This document shows positions 33,398 through 44,108 of a DNA stretch of 64,000 nucleotides, piece by piece. Source of the stretch: Tieghemiomyces parasiticus (taxonomy: Eukaryota > Kickxellomycota > Dimargaritomycetes > Dimargaritales > Dimargaritaceae); assembly GCA_027575765.1 (NCBI GenBank), contig JANBPT010000160.1, forward strand, positions 1-64,000, read 5' to 3'. The position numbers and the translations under genes are program-made. A model generated the notes under the pieces. The model searched no databases. It saw only the letters and a program-made list of their open reading frames with translations, and was not told the origin of the DNA. Positions within the stretch are counted from its first letter, which is position 1; every line of letters starts with the position of its first letter.

Positions 33398-33599
33398 CCC
33401 CAGCCAGTTCCCGACCAAGTCTAACACACATCATCAGCCCATTGCAACTACAGTGCACTTGCCCAGCATTCCCTCCGACTCAGTCCAAGCTTCCCTCAGC
33501 TGTGTGGCGACTATTACCTGTAGACTCTCCAGTGCACACCGGTCATACCAAAATTCCCAACGTCTCTCCCCCGTTGCCATCGTCGACTACTTGACGACC

Positions 33600-34106
33600 A
33601 TGTTGTGCCCTGTCCTTGTTGTGGCCCTGGTCGCCACCCAAACCGTCTGGGCCCAGCCCAGCCAGTTAGCCCCCGTAGGCAGCAGTATCGACAGTTTCGG
33701 ATCATCTGTCCTCGAGACCTACGATGATAATGCACAGGTCCCCTCGACCGAAGCCAAGTTTCCCCGGATCTCCAAGTCCAACTGGGGTAGCCGTCGCGAT
33801 TCTAACTTGGGCGATGATGACTACTCCCTGGCTATCAATGCCATCGAAGAGATGAACACTAAGAAAACGCCAGACTATCGCTGGGGCTCAGCACAGGCCG
33901 TTTCACAAGACCAGGATGAGGGCAACGACAGTGAGTCTCTTGTAGATCTGGAGAAGCGTAGAGGTGGTGGGCGTGGCGGCGGCGGTGGCGGTGGCAATGG
34001 TGGTAGCAGTCGTCGTAAAAAATCGGACGGGAGTCACGGAGTCCCTATCCCCGGGTATTACCAATACCTCAACCCCTCTTATTGGCGGCCTAACCCTGAA
34101 ATCTAG
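33600..34106 (+). CDS. small secreted protein with Gly-rich, basic C-terminus, 168 aa
   Basis: Not a family I recognise. The frame is open from 33453, but the ATG at 33600 gives a typical signal peptide (hydrophobic Leu/Val/Ala core, cleavage near Val-Trp-Ala at residues 16-18). Residues 19-117 are acidic and polar with no cysteine. Lys119-Arg120 form a Kex2-type site. After it comes a Gly/Arg tract (121-135), a basic cluster Arg-Arg-Lys-Lys (138-141), and a tail rich in Tyr, Pro and Trp (about 152-168). If cut after Lys-Arg, the released peptide would be about 48 residues, strongly basic and Gly-rich, features seen in cell-surface-binding or antimicrobial-like peptides. No role is claimed. 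There is a good TATA box upstream and no intron. Confidence 0.7.
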   Translation: MLCPVLVVALVATQTVWAQPSQLAPVGSSIDSFGSSVLETYDDNAQVPSTEAKFPRISKSNWGSRRDSNLGDDDYSLAINAIEEMNTKKTPDYRWGSAQAVSQDQDEGNDSESLVDLEKRRGGGRGGGGGGGNGGSSRRKKSDGSHGVPIPGYYQYLNPSYWRPNPEI

Positions 34107-35058
34107 TAGCCCAACATTGCTGCTCCCCTCTGATCCTCCATTTGTCTTTACCACCGCTTCCTCCTGCCATCAACTAAGCGTCACAGAGAGCTTGGCCTTC
34201 GTATTTTGATTCTAGTGGTAAATTTGTTTGTTTCAGTTTGGTCATTTTTTATTTTTAGTAAAGCTACATTTTCAATTTCCAAATACCTAGTGTGGTAGGC
34301 GTAAAATTACCAGTAAAAATAGCTAGTGTTGAACTTAAACTGGGGGCGGAGTTAATGATTTGATTGATGACTGTCGTTTTATCGGATAGCGACCAGTGGG
34401 TCTTTTATACTGGAACAATGGCCGGCATCATTTGTAGTAATTATTTAGACTAGACTAGGAGAGCTAGGGTGGTAAGTCGCAGCGGGGCCGGGCATCAGCT
34501 GGAAGAGGACGACGACTACGTAGCCGCCAGATCAGGATTGGAGAAAGGTAAGGCCCTAAAAGATTTGACGGCGGCACTCGGTTTGGGTAATGAAGGTGAT
34601 GGAAGGGGTTGCGCCATCATAAGGATAAAGCCATAGGCCTTCGATTAGTCAGTTGCTATAGGGCGCAGCCATCATGGCTGGGTGGCACCTCCTTGGACGG
34701 AAAAGGCCGCCGACTGGCCTCACTTGGGATATGGCTCGCGAGGGGGCGGGGTTTTAGGCTACGACACCGTACTTTGCAAACAACAGATACACGCAGGGTG
34801 AGACCTAAGGTCCGTGAAGTGGATATGGTGGGAGGGAAGCCAGCGCAAATCTTTCTTTCGAGTAATAGGCCACTTAAAGGATGGATTACTCGAGATTCCG
34901 CGCACAATTTGTCGAAGCAACGCTACTAATTCAGGGTCAAGGTTAGAGGCCCCCGGCTTTATTTTCCCAGTTTAAATGGGGCGACCTGTATTACTAAAAT
35001 ACAAATCAATGGCAAACGTCTCTCAATTCAGTACCGACTTGGCCCTTCGCATCAACTT
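34107..35058. other. intergenic, no gene seen
   Basis: Contains the 3' flank of the Gly-rich gene (AT-rich, near 34230-34300) and the 3' flank of DBP7. The plus frame at 34609-34929 shows no domain. Confidence 0.45.
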
Positions 35059-37635
35059 TCACTTGGCTTGGCGCACCTTCTTTTTAGCCGCAGCCACGGT
35101 CGTTGTAACGATGGGGCTAGCCGAGAATTCATCGGTATTAATGGAACCGCGTTTGAAAGGATCGGTCATTTTCTTCTGTTTACGTGGGGGCGGCTCTTCA
35201 TCCGACCGCCGTTTGTAGCCCTTTTGTTGATACCCACTGCCATTAGCACCGGCAGTGGCGGTATCGCCCTGGGAGTTCTGCTGCGACGGTTTGCCCGCCT
35301 TAGTGGACGCCTTCTGACCTACATTAGTCGGGGTTTCCTGAAGCGCGAAAGCCTTGGCCATGTGGCCGAGGTGTAGCTTACGGATGTGGAAAATGTGTTT
35401 CTCGGCTGCCGCGTGTGTCGCGTAGGCACGGACGGCGGAGAGATAGGCTGACTTGGCGAGTTGTATGACGGGTGTGCCATCCGCCAGGTGGGCTGGCGTA
35501 GTGATTGATTCGGCCTCGGTTGCTGTGGCGTTCTGCTGCCGGTCTGTCTCTTCAATCAGGGCGGACACGGCCTCGTCCTCATCATCCGAGGATGAATCGG
35601 AGTCAGAGCTGGAATCATCGCTGCTATTCCCACTGCTGGCAATGCTCTGGTCGTCGTCATCGTTAAGGCCAACCGGCTTGGCTGGTGTCGGCTTCGTGGC
35701 CGCGGAGTGGGTGGTTGTAGCGGCCCGGTCGGACTGTCCGAGCCATCGTTCATAGGTCATTTGAACGTCGTTGACGGCCTGGTCGGCCACCCGGCCCTTA
35801 CGTCGACGGCGGACGAGTACTTGATAGGCCTTATCCAGGCTGGCCGGGGCGGGGCGCATCCCTTGGGCGTGGAGGATGCCCAGATACTCCGTCTCGCTGG
35901 GCAGCAGAAATAGGAGAGCGCGGCCATTACGACCCTGGCGTGCCGTCCGGCCCACGCGGTGCACATAGGAGGCCACTTCGCTGGGTGGGTCATACTGAAT
36001 AATCTGGTTGACATGCGGAAAATCGAGGCCGCGGGCGGCCACATCGGTACAGATGAGGATGGCCGATGCAGTTGACTTGCTGAAGTGGTGGTAGGACTCC
36101 GTGCGGACGTTCTGCGGGAGGTTACCATGCAGCTTGTATACGTGCACTCCCGGTAGAATCTGACTGACATCGGCGAGTTGGTACATGGTCTTAACCTTGC
36201 GTCGGCCCGTGGCGTCCCGGGAGGCCCTATCGGCCGCAACTTCTTCCTCGTTGATTTCAGCGTTCCGTGGTGGTTTGGGCGTGCGGATGGCCACGCTGGG
36301 CGGATCAGCAGTGGGACCTAGCCCCTCAGTCGCCGGCCAAAATCGCGGGGTCGGGGCGCGGCTCAATAGAGCGTGGTGATAATCCACTGAGTCACAAGAC
36401 GAAACGAACACGACCGCCTTTTGCACACCAGAGGTAGCCGCGGATGAGGGCGGAACCGGTAGGAATTGGCCATCACGGCCGGTCACACGGAACGGAAACA
36501 GGTTCATGAGCACGGAGGTAAGGGCTACAAGCCTCTGCTTGGCCGGGACTACAAGGTAGCTTTGTTCCAGCTGCTGTGGAGCGGTGTAGGTGGCCTCGGT
36601 GCCAGCCTCGTCGTCGTCGGTATCGCTCACCGCCGCAGCCAGATCGGCGTCTGCAATCGACGCGGCGGTGGCCAGTTTAGCCTTCGTGGCCGACCCATAG
36701 CAAATTACTGGGTTCTTCAGAGTGTCGCCGGCCAACCGCCGGACCTGGTTGGGCAGGGTGGCAGAGCATAGGACGGTGAGCCGGGATGCGGGTAGAGCCG
36801 GTGAGTGGAGGAAAGATGACTGGCCGGAGGTTTGGTTATGGTAGTGGCGCTGAGGCTCGGTGCCGGTGGCGAACGAGGTTCGCTGGCCTAGGAGGTCTAG
36901 GATTGATCGTAAAGTATCCTCGAACCCGAGTTCCAGTAGCCGGTCGGCCTCGTCCAGGACCAGCCACTTAAGGTGTTCGACACGGAAGGCTTGCGTGGAC
37001 CGGAGGTGGTCCAGCAACCGGCCGGGCGTGGAGATGAGAATAGTGGCGCCCTTGCGCAGGCGGGCCTTTTCCGAATTTTTATTGTCGCCGCCAATCACGA
37101 TACCCGGTACCATCCAATGGCGACGATGGAGAGACGGATCCAGTTTCAGGTGGAGCAGGGTTTCCAGGTTGCTGTAGATCTGGCGTGCCAGTTCCCGTGT
37201 GGGTACCAGGATGATGGCGAATGTGCCCAGGGAGCGGGAGGGCGCTTGATAGTCTAATCGACCACCTTGGGCCGTGGTAGGTGGCGGCGTGCTGGCGATC
37301 AGGAGGCGGTGGACAATTGGAAGCAAGTAGGTCAGGGTCTTACCCGAGCCGGTCAAGCTCTGGATGAACACGTCGCGGAGAGGGGTGGGTCGGTGCGGCG
37401 AGTCGGTGTCCTGACTGTTAATCTGGTCGTGGAGAAGGGCCGGGATCCCCACCTTCTGGATTTGTGTCGGGGTTCGGATGTCCATTTTCGTGTCCAGGTG
37501 CCGTACGAGATCGGCATCCAGCCCCAAGTCCGTGAACGTATCGGCTACAGCCAGTGCTGGGGTAGCCGCCTTGGTGTTAGCCAACGCAGGCTGACCAGAT
37601 CGTTTAAGCTTGGCCATGGCGGGCATGAGGTGCAA
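35059..37635 (-). CDS. DBP7: DEAD-box ATP-dependent RNA helicase, Dbp7/DDX31 type, 858 aa
   Basis: A nucleolar helicase needed for 60S ribosome assembly. Motifs in order: Q-motif region with Pro-Thr-Gln-Ile-Gln (56-60), motif I Thr-Gly-Ser-Gly-Lys-Thr (95-100), Ia Pro-Thr-Arg-Glu-Leu-Ala (145-150), Ib Thr-Pro-Gly-Arg-Leu (203-207), II Asp-Glu-Ala-Asp (228-231), III Ser-Ala-Thr (291-293), V Ala-Arg-Gly-Leu-Asp (534-538), VI His-Arg-Val-Gly-Arg-Thr-Ala-Arg (559-566). The stretch Gly-Gly-Asp-Asn-Lys-Asn-Ser-Glu-Lys-Ala-Arg-Leu-Arg-Lys-Gly (182-196) and the motif I form Ser-Leu-Thr-Gly-Ser-Gly-Lys-Thr mark the Dbp7 subfamily. A long insert precedes motif IV, and the C-terminus has an acidic Ser/Asp tract and Lys-rich end. 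Met1 or Met7 may be the true start. Divergent from the SET gene. No intron. Confidence 0.93.
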   Translation of the reverse strand: MHLMPAMAKLKRSGQPALANTKAATPALAVADTFTDLGLDADLVRHLDTKMDIRTPTQIQKVGIPALLHDQINSQDTDSPHRPTPLRDVFIQSLTGSGKTLTYLLPIVHRLLIASTPPPTTAQGGRLDYQAPSRSLGTFAIILVPTRELARQIYSNLETLLHLKLDPSLHRRHWMVPGIVIGGDNKNSEKARLRKGATILISTPGRLLDHLRSTQAFRVEHLKWLVLDEADRLLELGFEDTLRSILDLLGQRTSFATGTEPQRHYHNQTSGQSSFLHSPALPASRLTVLCSATLPNQVRRLAGDTLKNPVICYGSATKAKLATAASIADADLAAAVSDTDDDEAGTEATYTAPQQLEQSYLVVPAKQRLVALTSVLMNLFPFRVTGRDGQFLPVPPSSAATSGVQKAVVFVSSCDSVDYHHALLSRAPTPRFWPATEGLGPTADPPSVAIRTPKPPRNAEINEEEVAADRASRDATGRRKVKTMYQLADVSQILPGVHVYKLHGNLPQNVRTESYHHFSKSTASAILICTDVAARGLDFPHVNQIIQYDPPSEVASYVHRVGRTARQGRNGRALLFLLPSETEYLGILHAQGMRPAPASLDKAYQVLVRRRRKGRVADQAVNDVQMTYERWLGQSDRAATTTHSAATKPTPAKPVGLNDDDDQSIASSGNSSDDSSSDSDSSSDDEDEAVSALIEETDRQQNATATEAESITTPAHLADGTPVIQLAKSAYLSAVRAYATHAAAEKHIFHIRKLHLGHMAKAFALQETPTNVGQKASTKAGKPSQQNSQGDTATAGANGSGYQQKGYKRRSDEEPPPRKQKKMTDPFKRGSINTDEFSASPIVTTTVAAAKKKVRQAK

Positions 37636-38182
37636 CGGTGGACGACGTGAGGGCTAGAAATAAAATATGGCACCCCGCAGGAAGGGAGAATGGGTAGTGT
37701 AGTATGCAACCTATTGGTGACAAAGAGGGGGTTGGGATTCTCTTCTCCCGAGGTTCGAACAAAGAGGATTTATCGGGGCCAAGTCTAGTCTATCAATTTT
37801 CCCTTTAAAATGAAAAAGTAGGCACTAAAAAAAGTAAAAAAATTAATGGGGGCAGCTTCACTGACTGTGTCGCGTTATTCGGCAGCGGTTCTATGCCCGG
37901 TATACCTCATTCGTGTACAGCTCATCTCGCCCGAGGGGCTGCTCAATGGGCTGTGGACCCGCCTGCTCCCTTCTCCTTGGATTCCGTTGCCTTCACGTCA
38001 TAATATTCCTTGCTCACCCTAGAGGCCCGCCCCACTCCTCTCTCTCACCCACGTTTCTCATTGCTAAACGGAAGGCCCATTCCCTCTCACCACCGGGCAG
38101 GGCGCCATCACTACAGTATCTACTCACCCGTGGCTTTGACCACCTTAGACTACAAAAACAAAACCCCCCCTCTACGGCCGAT
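37636..38182. promoter_or_regulatory. divergent promoter region, DBP7 / SET gene
   Basis: 547 bases between two diverging starts, with AT-rich patches at 37795-37850 and a C-rich leader before the SET gene. I can name no specific factor site. The SET frame is open from 37913, so a longer N-terminus cannot be excluded. Confidence 0.45.
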
Positions 38183-40258
38183 ATGACGACCCCAAATTCT
38201 CTCTACGCCCTCCTGGATTGGTTCACTGACCATGAAATATGGTGGGACGAGGAGGCCCTTGACGTGGTCCACCTTACCGACGGCGCCACCCCACTCGTCC
38301 GGGCCAGCGCCCGACACTCACCCACCCTCCCAACAGGCCCCCCGGCGGGGCTCCTGGTCAGCGGAACCGGGATGGGCGTGGTGGCCCGCCGTCGCCTCGA
38401 GGAAGAGGAGGTGGTGGTCCGCATTCCCAAGTCGGCCGTCCTGTCCCCCAAGAGCAGCGGAATTGCCAATATCATCGAGGACGAAGAACTGGCAGGCGGG
38501 ATCGCGCTCACCCTCTCCGTCATGTTTGAGCTCGCCCGCGGGCCTCATTCGCCCTGGTACGGGTATTTGAACTCGCTGCCTCAGGAGGTGTACATTCCCG
38601 TATTATGGCAGCCGCATCAGCTGGCCCTACTGGAAGGCACCGATCTGGCCCGGGACTTAATCAACGACAGGGTAGGTCATGACGGATTTAGGCAGTATAG
38701 TGCCGCAGTTACTCTAGCGAGGACGATGGATTGGCTACGCCTGGTAAATAGGCTGACCGAGGGTGGCTATAACTCGCGGTTAACACCACGTCAACTCACC
38801 ACCTCGCCCACACCATAGCAAGAACTAGCCTCAGACTACCAGGAACTGATTCTACCCATCGTGACCAAGCACCCAGATGTGTTCACGCCGCCCGAGGCCT
38901 TCACTTTTGACCGGTTCCTGCAGGTGACCTCGATGGTCACGTCGCGGGCCTTCCAAGTTGACAACTACCACGGCGACGCGATGGTTCCCTTCGCTGACCT
39001 GTTTAACCACTTGACGGGCGGTGAACATGTCCATATTGAGGCCGAAGCCGACGTGTGCGTCGTCTGCGGGGAAAGCGGTGGCTGTGAGCACACCATCGCC
39101 GAAGACGATGATGGAGAGACGGACGCGGAATTGAAAGTCAAGGAGGTATCCGATAACGATAGCGATACATGTATGGAGGCTGTCCCGCTCGATGATCCGT
39201 CTGTCATGGTTAGCGGTCCGCCTACGGGGCGGGCTACTGATGGGAATGATAGCGACAATGAGTCGTTCGAATCTGTTGAGGAAGACGCGATGGATATGCG
39301 CGTGTATCGACCAGTCCAAGCTGGCCACGAGGTCTTTAACACCTACGGGGTCCATAGTGCCGCTTACCTCCTCCATCGCTACGGGTTTGCCGATCACCAC
39401 AACCCGCAGGACGTTGTGACGATTGAGTTCCCAGCCCTTGTCGCCCTCGCCGAACGTCAAGCCAATGCCCTCCCGGCTGACCACCGACGTCGGGTGGCGA
39501 ACCTCTACCTTCGGCACCACCCGGTATTCCTCATTTCTGAGCGCCTCGACGGACTCGAGTCCTCCAGAGAAGAAGAGGAGGAGACGCTCAACTTTTTCTC
39601 CATCACCCATGAGGGCACGCTGGACGCCCGGCTGCTGTTGGTCCTTCTGCTGCTGCACCACGGGGACGCCGAGTTGGGCGATTTGGAAGCCAAGCCCAAG
39701 GCGGCACATCGCTACTTTACGGCACTCCTCCAGTGGCTCGCCAATTTAGGGCCCATTTTGCTAGTCAGTTCTGGGGCCCGCCCTCGGCCTGCTAAATCCC
39801 GGCGCACGATGGCAAGTAAACGCACCACCGGACGCATCGCCGTGGCGACGTCGACTTGCCCAATGGCTGCCCGCGCCCTGGCCCTAGTCAAGACCCGCCC
39901 CGAAATTCTGGCTGCCGCTTTTACGAACCTGCTGGAGCTCATCCAGGAACGAACCGCGCGCCACATGTCCGACAAGGAATTTCGAGATCTCGAGGTAAGT
40001 TACAGGTTGTTGACTGTAGGGCCCTATAACCGGGTTTCCGCTGACGAACCAAGCCTTTCAGCGATAGCGCCTTGTGTCCGCCACACTAATGCTATAGCAC
40101 ACTCCTGCCCATCACCTCTTACCGTGGCCCAACAGCCCCAGGACGATGCCCAGGACCGTCTCTGCTACGAGCATGCACGTACCCTGCGCGACAGCGAGCT
40201 GGCAATCCTAGCCCGGGCACAGGCCAGATACCAACGCTACTTGGCGGAGCTGGCCTAG
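38183..40258 (+). CDS. SET-domain protein lysine methyltransferase, RKM4/SETD6-like, about 595 aa
   Basis: Exon 1 is 38183-38671, intron 38672-38818 (GTAGGT...ATAG, phase 0), then exon 2 from 38819. It is a non-histone lysine methyltransferase of the Rubisco/ribosomal type using S-adenosylmethionine. Visible marks are Gly-Thr-Gly-Met-Gly-Val-Val-Ala near the SET start, Pro-Phe-Ala-Asp-Leu-Phe-Asn-His for the cofactor-binding Asn-His, and Gly-His-Glu-Val-Phe-Asn-Thr-Tyr-Gly for the catalytic Tyr motif. The substrate-binding helical domain follows. An acidic insert of about 100 residues, with a Cys-Val-Val-Cys...Cys cluster, splits the SET core. A second intron is likely: donor GTAAGT at 39995; the only in-frame acceptor I find is AG at 40135, giving an exon 40136-40258. 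Reading through without splicing also stays open. Ribosomal protein substrates are inferred from the family. Confidence 0.82.
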
Positions 40259-40384
40259 CTCGCGCGGCCCAAATGTGTGGATCGTTAATCTTAATGTCAC
40301 GTATTTAATGAAGTTGGTAAAGCCTAGACATATTCAGTGGGACGCTTGGCGTGGTAAGGGCCAGTCGGTTCAGTAATTCCCAAT

Positions 40385-41038
40385 TTACTTCTTACTCTGC
40401 TCCTCCATCAGGGCCGAATTCTGCTCGGCAAACCGCTGGCCCACCCGTTCGGCGTGTTTCATAAACTTGTCAGTGCACCGGGACACGCAGCCCTCCTGTA
40501 GGCGGTGTGAATGGTATCGCGATAGAGGGGGATGTAAAACCGAAACATTGACCGGTTAGCCCGATGTGTCTTGTAAATAATACGGGGGGCGTCCAAACAT
40601 GGTCACCCGGCCTATATTGTGCACTAAAGTGACCATAGACCTTTCAGCTGCCACTTACCTCTTTCGTGGACATGGTCTTGGAGGTGAAATCGGTAACGCA
40701 GCTATCGAAGCAGCGCTGAACGAGGCCGGAGTAAAGGCGCATAAAGTCGCGCATCTGGAAGGGGCACGCACGAGCCGTAGCAAAAGACAGGTCGGTTATA
40801 GAGGTGAGAGGGAGTCATCAACGAGCTGTCACGTCGTTGCCATGAGGACAGTGCAGCGGGCCAGGCGCTTAGCCTACCTGCCCTGCGGCGCACTCTGCCG
40901 GCATAGCTGCGAGGTGAGGCCGCGTGCCCCCATAGAATCTAGGAATGGGTACCTGGTTCTTTAGGGTCTTACCTGATTGCGCTCAAGCAGCTGCTGCATG
41001 CGCTGGGTGTCGGCTTCGTTGAACTGGCTGAAATCCAT
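40385..41038 (-). CDS. TIM9: mitochondrial small Tim chaperone Tim9, 90 aa, three exons
   Basis: Exons 41038-40973, 40754-40659 and 40495-40385, joined in phase 0 at both sites with GTAAGA/GTAAGT donors and CAG acceptors. The product works with Tim10 as a hexamer in the intermembrane space, carrying hydrophobic precursors to TIM22 and SAM. The sequence matches Tim9 closely: Met-Arg-Asp-Phe-Met-Arg-Leu-Tyr-Ser at the start of exon 2, the twin Cx3C motifs Cys-Phe-Asp-Ser-Cys and Cys-Val-Ser-Arg-Cys, Asp-Phe-Thr-Ser-Lys between them, and the [10 protein letters not shown] tail. Length is normal. Each exon is too short to be found as an open frame alone. It is convergent with the SET gene (126 bases between stops) and divergent from the ASNSD1-like gene. 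Confidence 0.93.
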
Positions 41039-41589
41039 AGCGAAGGGGTTTATGGGGGGTATGGCTTGGGGCTGGGTATAAACAGGAGGGCGTATCCGGA
41101 TGATGCCACACGTCGGACGTAAGCAATTGGCAAGTAAAGTAGCGGAATGAAGGATACAACCGAAAGGGGGTCGCTCGGCCGTGCGATCTGGAAAGGACGG
41201 AACGGTGGGGCCCGCCCAGTCGCCACACCTCACACCTTAATCGCTACGCCTGCTCCCCTTCTTACAGCGCGTCCTCGCCACAGCGTCAGCCTCAGCTCTG
41301 GCTGGCATGATGTTGTTATCACGTGACGAATACCGAGGCCGCCCCTGGCCCTGCTCGGGGGCACTATTCATTGAAGTTGGCGAGGGAGACAACTGGCGCA
41401 TCCTATGTCACCGGCAAAACTGGCGGAAGGCAGGTGGCTCCACTTTGGGATGTAGGTTAAGAGGAAGGTACCCCCAGGGTGCGTTGAAGCCACTTCATGG
41501 GCAGCCACAGCCTACCTAATATCTCCCCTCCCTCATCCTGCTACCATTTCCTGTTATCGACGTATACCCTTCTCATAACCCCTGTGACC
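41039..41589. promoter_or_regulatory. divergent promoter region, TIM9 / ASNSD1-like
   Basis: 551 bases between two diverging start codons. GC-rich around 41190-41380, pyrimidine-rich just before 41590. No known factor site is claimed. Confidence 0.45.
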
Positions 41590-43879
41590 ATGTGCGGCAT
41601 TCTACTCCATTTGAGCCGAGAGGCGCCCACCCCGGCCAAGCAGGCCTGGTTTCGGGAACTGGGCCGGTGGAACCAGCGTCGGGGACCTGACTCCGAGAAC
41701 CTAAGCACGGAGGAGCTGTCATTGGCTTCACACGACCTCGATGGGCACTCAGTCGCTCTCCACTACTCCGCTTACGCCACGGTGCTACACCTGCGGGGTG
41801 ACCGGTGCGTACCGCAACCGCTATTCTCCCCGGGGAGCCAACTCGAACTATTCTGGAACGGCGAAGTGTTCGATAGTCTAGAGGTAAGCGTCTGCCAGTG
41901 TTTTCCCCGTTTGGCCGGATTACACCATACGTCCGTCCATCGTATCAAGACCAGTACCAGCCAGCCGTGGGCACCATCCGAACCGCAACTTCGACTCTTT
42001 AATGTAACTAATTTAGTTTAGCGTTCTCACTCTGGCCGGATATTCTTCATGGGCAACAGATTGGACCACACACCAACGACTCGGAAGTGATCTTTGCTGC
42101 TCTGCAAGACGCTGTCTGTCGTAACGAGGACGGCTCGGCTGTTGTCGAGACTATTCGGAAAATAGGTGGCCCGTTCGCCTTCGCCCTACTCGACAAGGCC
42201 CGGGGTGCACTGTGGTTTTCCCGTGACTGCCTCGGTCGCCGGTCCCTACTTTGGTCTTCACCATCAGCGACCAAGCCCACCTTTACCCTCAGCTCCGTAG
42301 GTCCACCTTCACTCAACGCCGACAGCGTTGATGGGTGGGAGGAGATCCCCGCCCGGGGTATCTACCGCCTCGATCTACATGCCTGGGCTTCTGGCAGTGA
42401 ATGGTCTGACTGCCATGTGTGTTTCCCTTGGACCTTGGCCGCCGCAGGTTGCCCTGCCGGGTTGGCTTTTCACCGCGTGAACCGAACTTTGCCTGAGCCC
42501 GGGACAATGGTCGAGTCCGCCGTACTACGTGCCGATAGTGCCCAACCACCCGCCAGCCTACGCGAGCTGCAATGGCCGCCGCAATTTCTCGAGGAGGCCA
42601 GTGGGTTTTTGGATGTGTTGCGACAGGCTGTCGCCGAGCGGGTGCAGACCGTACCACCAGTGACCACTGATAGTACTGATGGGACCGCCTGGCGCAACTG
42701 GTGTACCGGGCATACGGCGGCTGCGCTGAACCGGTTTCTAGTTCCCACATCTGGCCCGGCCCGCTTGGCTATCCTTTTTTCAGGAGGCGTTGACTGCCTG
42801 TGTCTGGCCGCCTTGACCCACCAGATTCTACCACCTAACGAACCCATCGACTTAATTAATGTGGCCTTCGAGAACCCGCGAACCACCGCACTAAAACAAC
42901 CATTCATCTCCACCGATCAGCCGGCGCGGCCCCACATGCGTAGTCCATCCACGCAATCGTGGGTCGGCCATTCCACTCTTCCTACGGCCGACGAGTACGC
43001 CCTGGAGGACTTTAATGACGTCGAGTATCGTCGGCTGTTCGACGTGCCCGATCGGCTGACTGGCCGCCATAGCTTCTCCGCCCTACGTGCCTGGGCTCCC
43101 GACCGAGACTGGCGATTCGTGGCCGTCAATGTGCCGTATAGCGATGTCGAGAAGTATCGCACCCGTATCATCGACCTCATGGCCCCGGCCGCGACGGTCA
43201 TGGATTTGAGTATAGCCACAGCTATCTGGTTTGCGGCGAGCGGCCGCGGCCATCTCGAGCCGCTTACGACGGAAAAAGATCAAGCCCGGATCCAGCTACT
43301 GCCGTACACCTCGACCGCGCGGGTCTTGCTGCTGGGCATGGGGGCGGACGAGCAGTTGGGCGGCTATTCCAAGCATCTTAACCGGTTCAATCAGGAGGGC
43401 TGGTTGGGTTTGGTCGACGAGGTAGGTATTGTACCAAGCCGCTACATTCAGGCCATCACCTGTAACAAACGCACGGATATTTCCAACCCATTTCACTCTC
43501 ACCCCTCAACTCACCCCTTCCCTTACGACTCTGTTACTCCCGCCTCCTCCTTTAGATGCAAGACCAAATCGATCGTATTGCCACGCGTAACCTGGGCCGG
43601 GATGACCGAATCGTCAGCGACCACGGTAAAGAGGCCCGTTACCCGTTTCTATCGCACCACGTCGTACGCTACCTTAGCGGCGTACCGGTCCATCATAAGG
43701 CCGACCTACGGTACCCACGTGGCGTGGGCGAGAAGCTGATTCTACGCGCAGCTTTGTACCGTCACCTCGGCCTCCCACTGGATGTGGCGCAGCGGTGGAA
43801 GAAAGCAATTCAGTTCGGGGCTCGTACGGCCAAGATGACCTCAGGCCGCGACCAGGGCACGGACCGGGTTCAAGGTTGA
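41590..43879 (+). CDS. asparagine synthetase domain protein (ASNSD1-like), 659 aa, three exons
   Basis: Exons 41590-41883, 42060-43421 and 43556-43879; introns of 176 and 134 bases with GTAAGC and GTAGGT donors, both phase 0. The acceptor at 42059 is chosen because nearer AGs (42016, 42021) break the frame. The start gives Met-Cys-Gly-Ile, so Cys2 is the class II glutamine amidotransferase nucleophile. The second half is the ATP-pyrophosphatase synthetase domain with Ser-Gly-Gly-Val-Asp (339-343), Gly-Met-Gly-Ala-Asp-Glu-Gln, and Arg-Asn-Leu-Gly-Arg-Asp-Asp-Arg followed by Asp-His-Gly-Lys-Glu-Ala-Arg in exon 3. These last motifs and the length fit the Asnsd1 (yeast YML096W) group rather than true asparagine synthetase. 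The physiological reaction of this group is not settled. Confidence 0.9.
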
Positions 43880-44108
43880 TGCACGTTGTCTGTCCAAGAA
43901 CGTCTCCCCTCCCCCATACCCCAGGGCACACAATAAGGGCAGAGGCTCGACGACTTTTTAATCTAAAAGTACATGTACAGGAAATAGAGAGGCGGCATAG
44001 GTGACTGTAACTATACGCTCGAACAAAGCAATGTCGAGTGATAAATATTAACGCAGAAGTAGACCAGTGAAGGATGAATAGTAGGGGCGCAATCCAAACG
44101 GAGTATTT

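Larger units (their letters stand above)
25359..33599. other. 8 kb gene-poor, repeat-rich region
   Basis: No intact protein gene is supported. From left: NDP kinase upstream sequence to about 26000; a CpG-free relic (26700-29500, with a gag zinc-knuckle trace near 29298); tRNA-Arg (29623-29696); a tandem 482-bp repeat (30157-31120); more CpG-poor DNA (about 31070-32100); a GA microsatellite (32279-32342); and the promoter of the Gly-rich secreted gene. Separate entries give details. Confidence 0.6.

Noticed and set aside
38852..39709. 285-codon minus-strand frame
   Set aside because: Antisense to the SET gene, whose motifs fix the coding strand.
40062..40100. Idea that TAG is read as an amino acid, since TAG interrupts protein-like sequence here and at 8154
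   Set aside because: TAG is the natural stop of several clear genes (both sHsps, paralogue A, the Gly-rich gene, PEX16), so code reassignment is not supported; splicing choices or decay explain these cases better.
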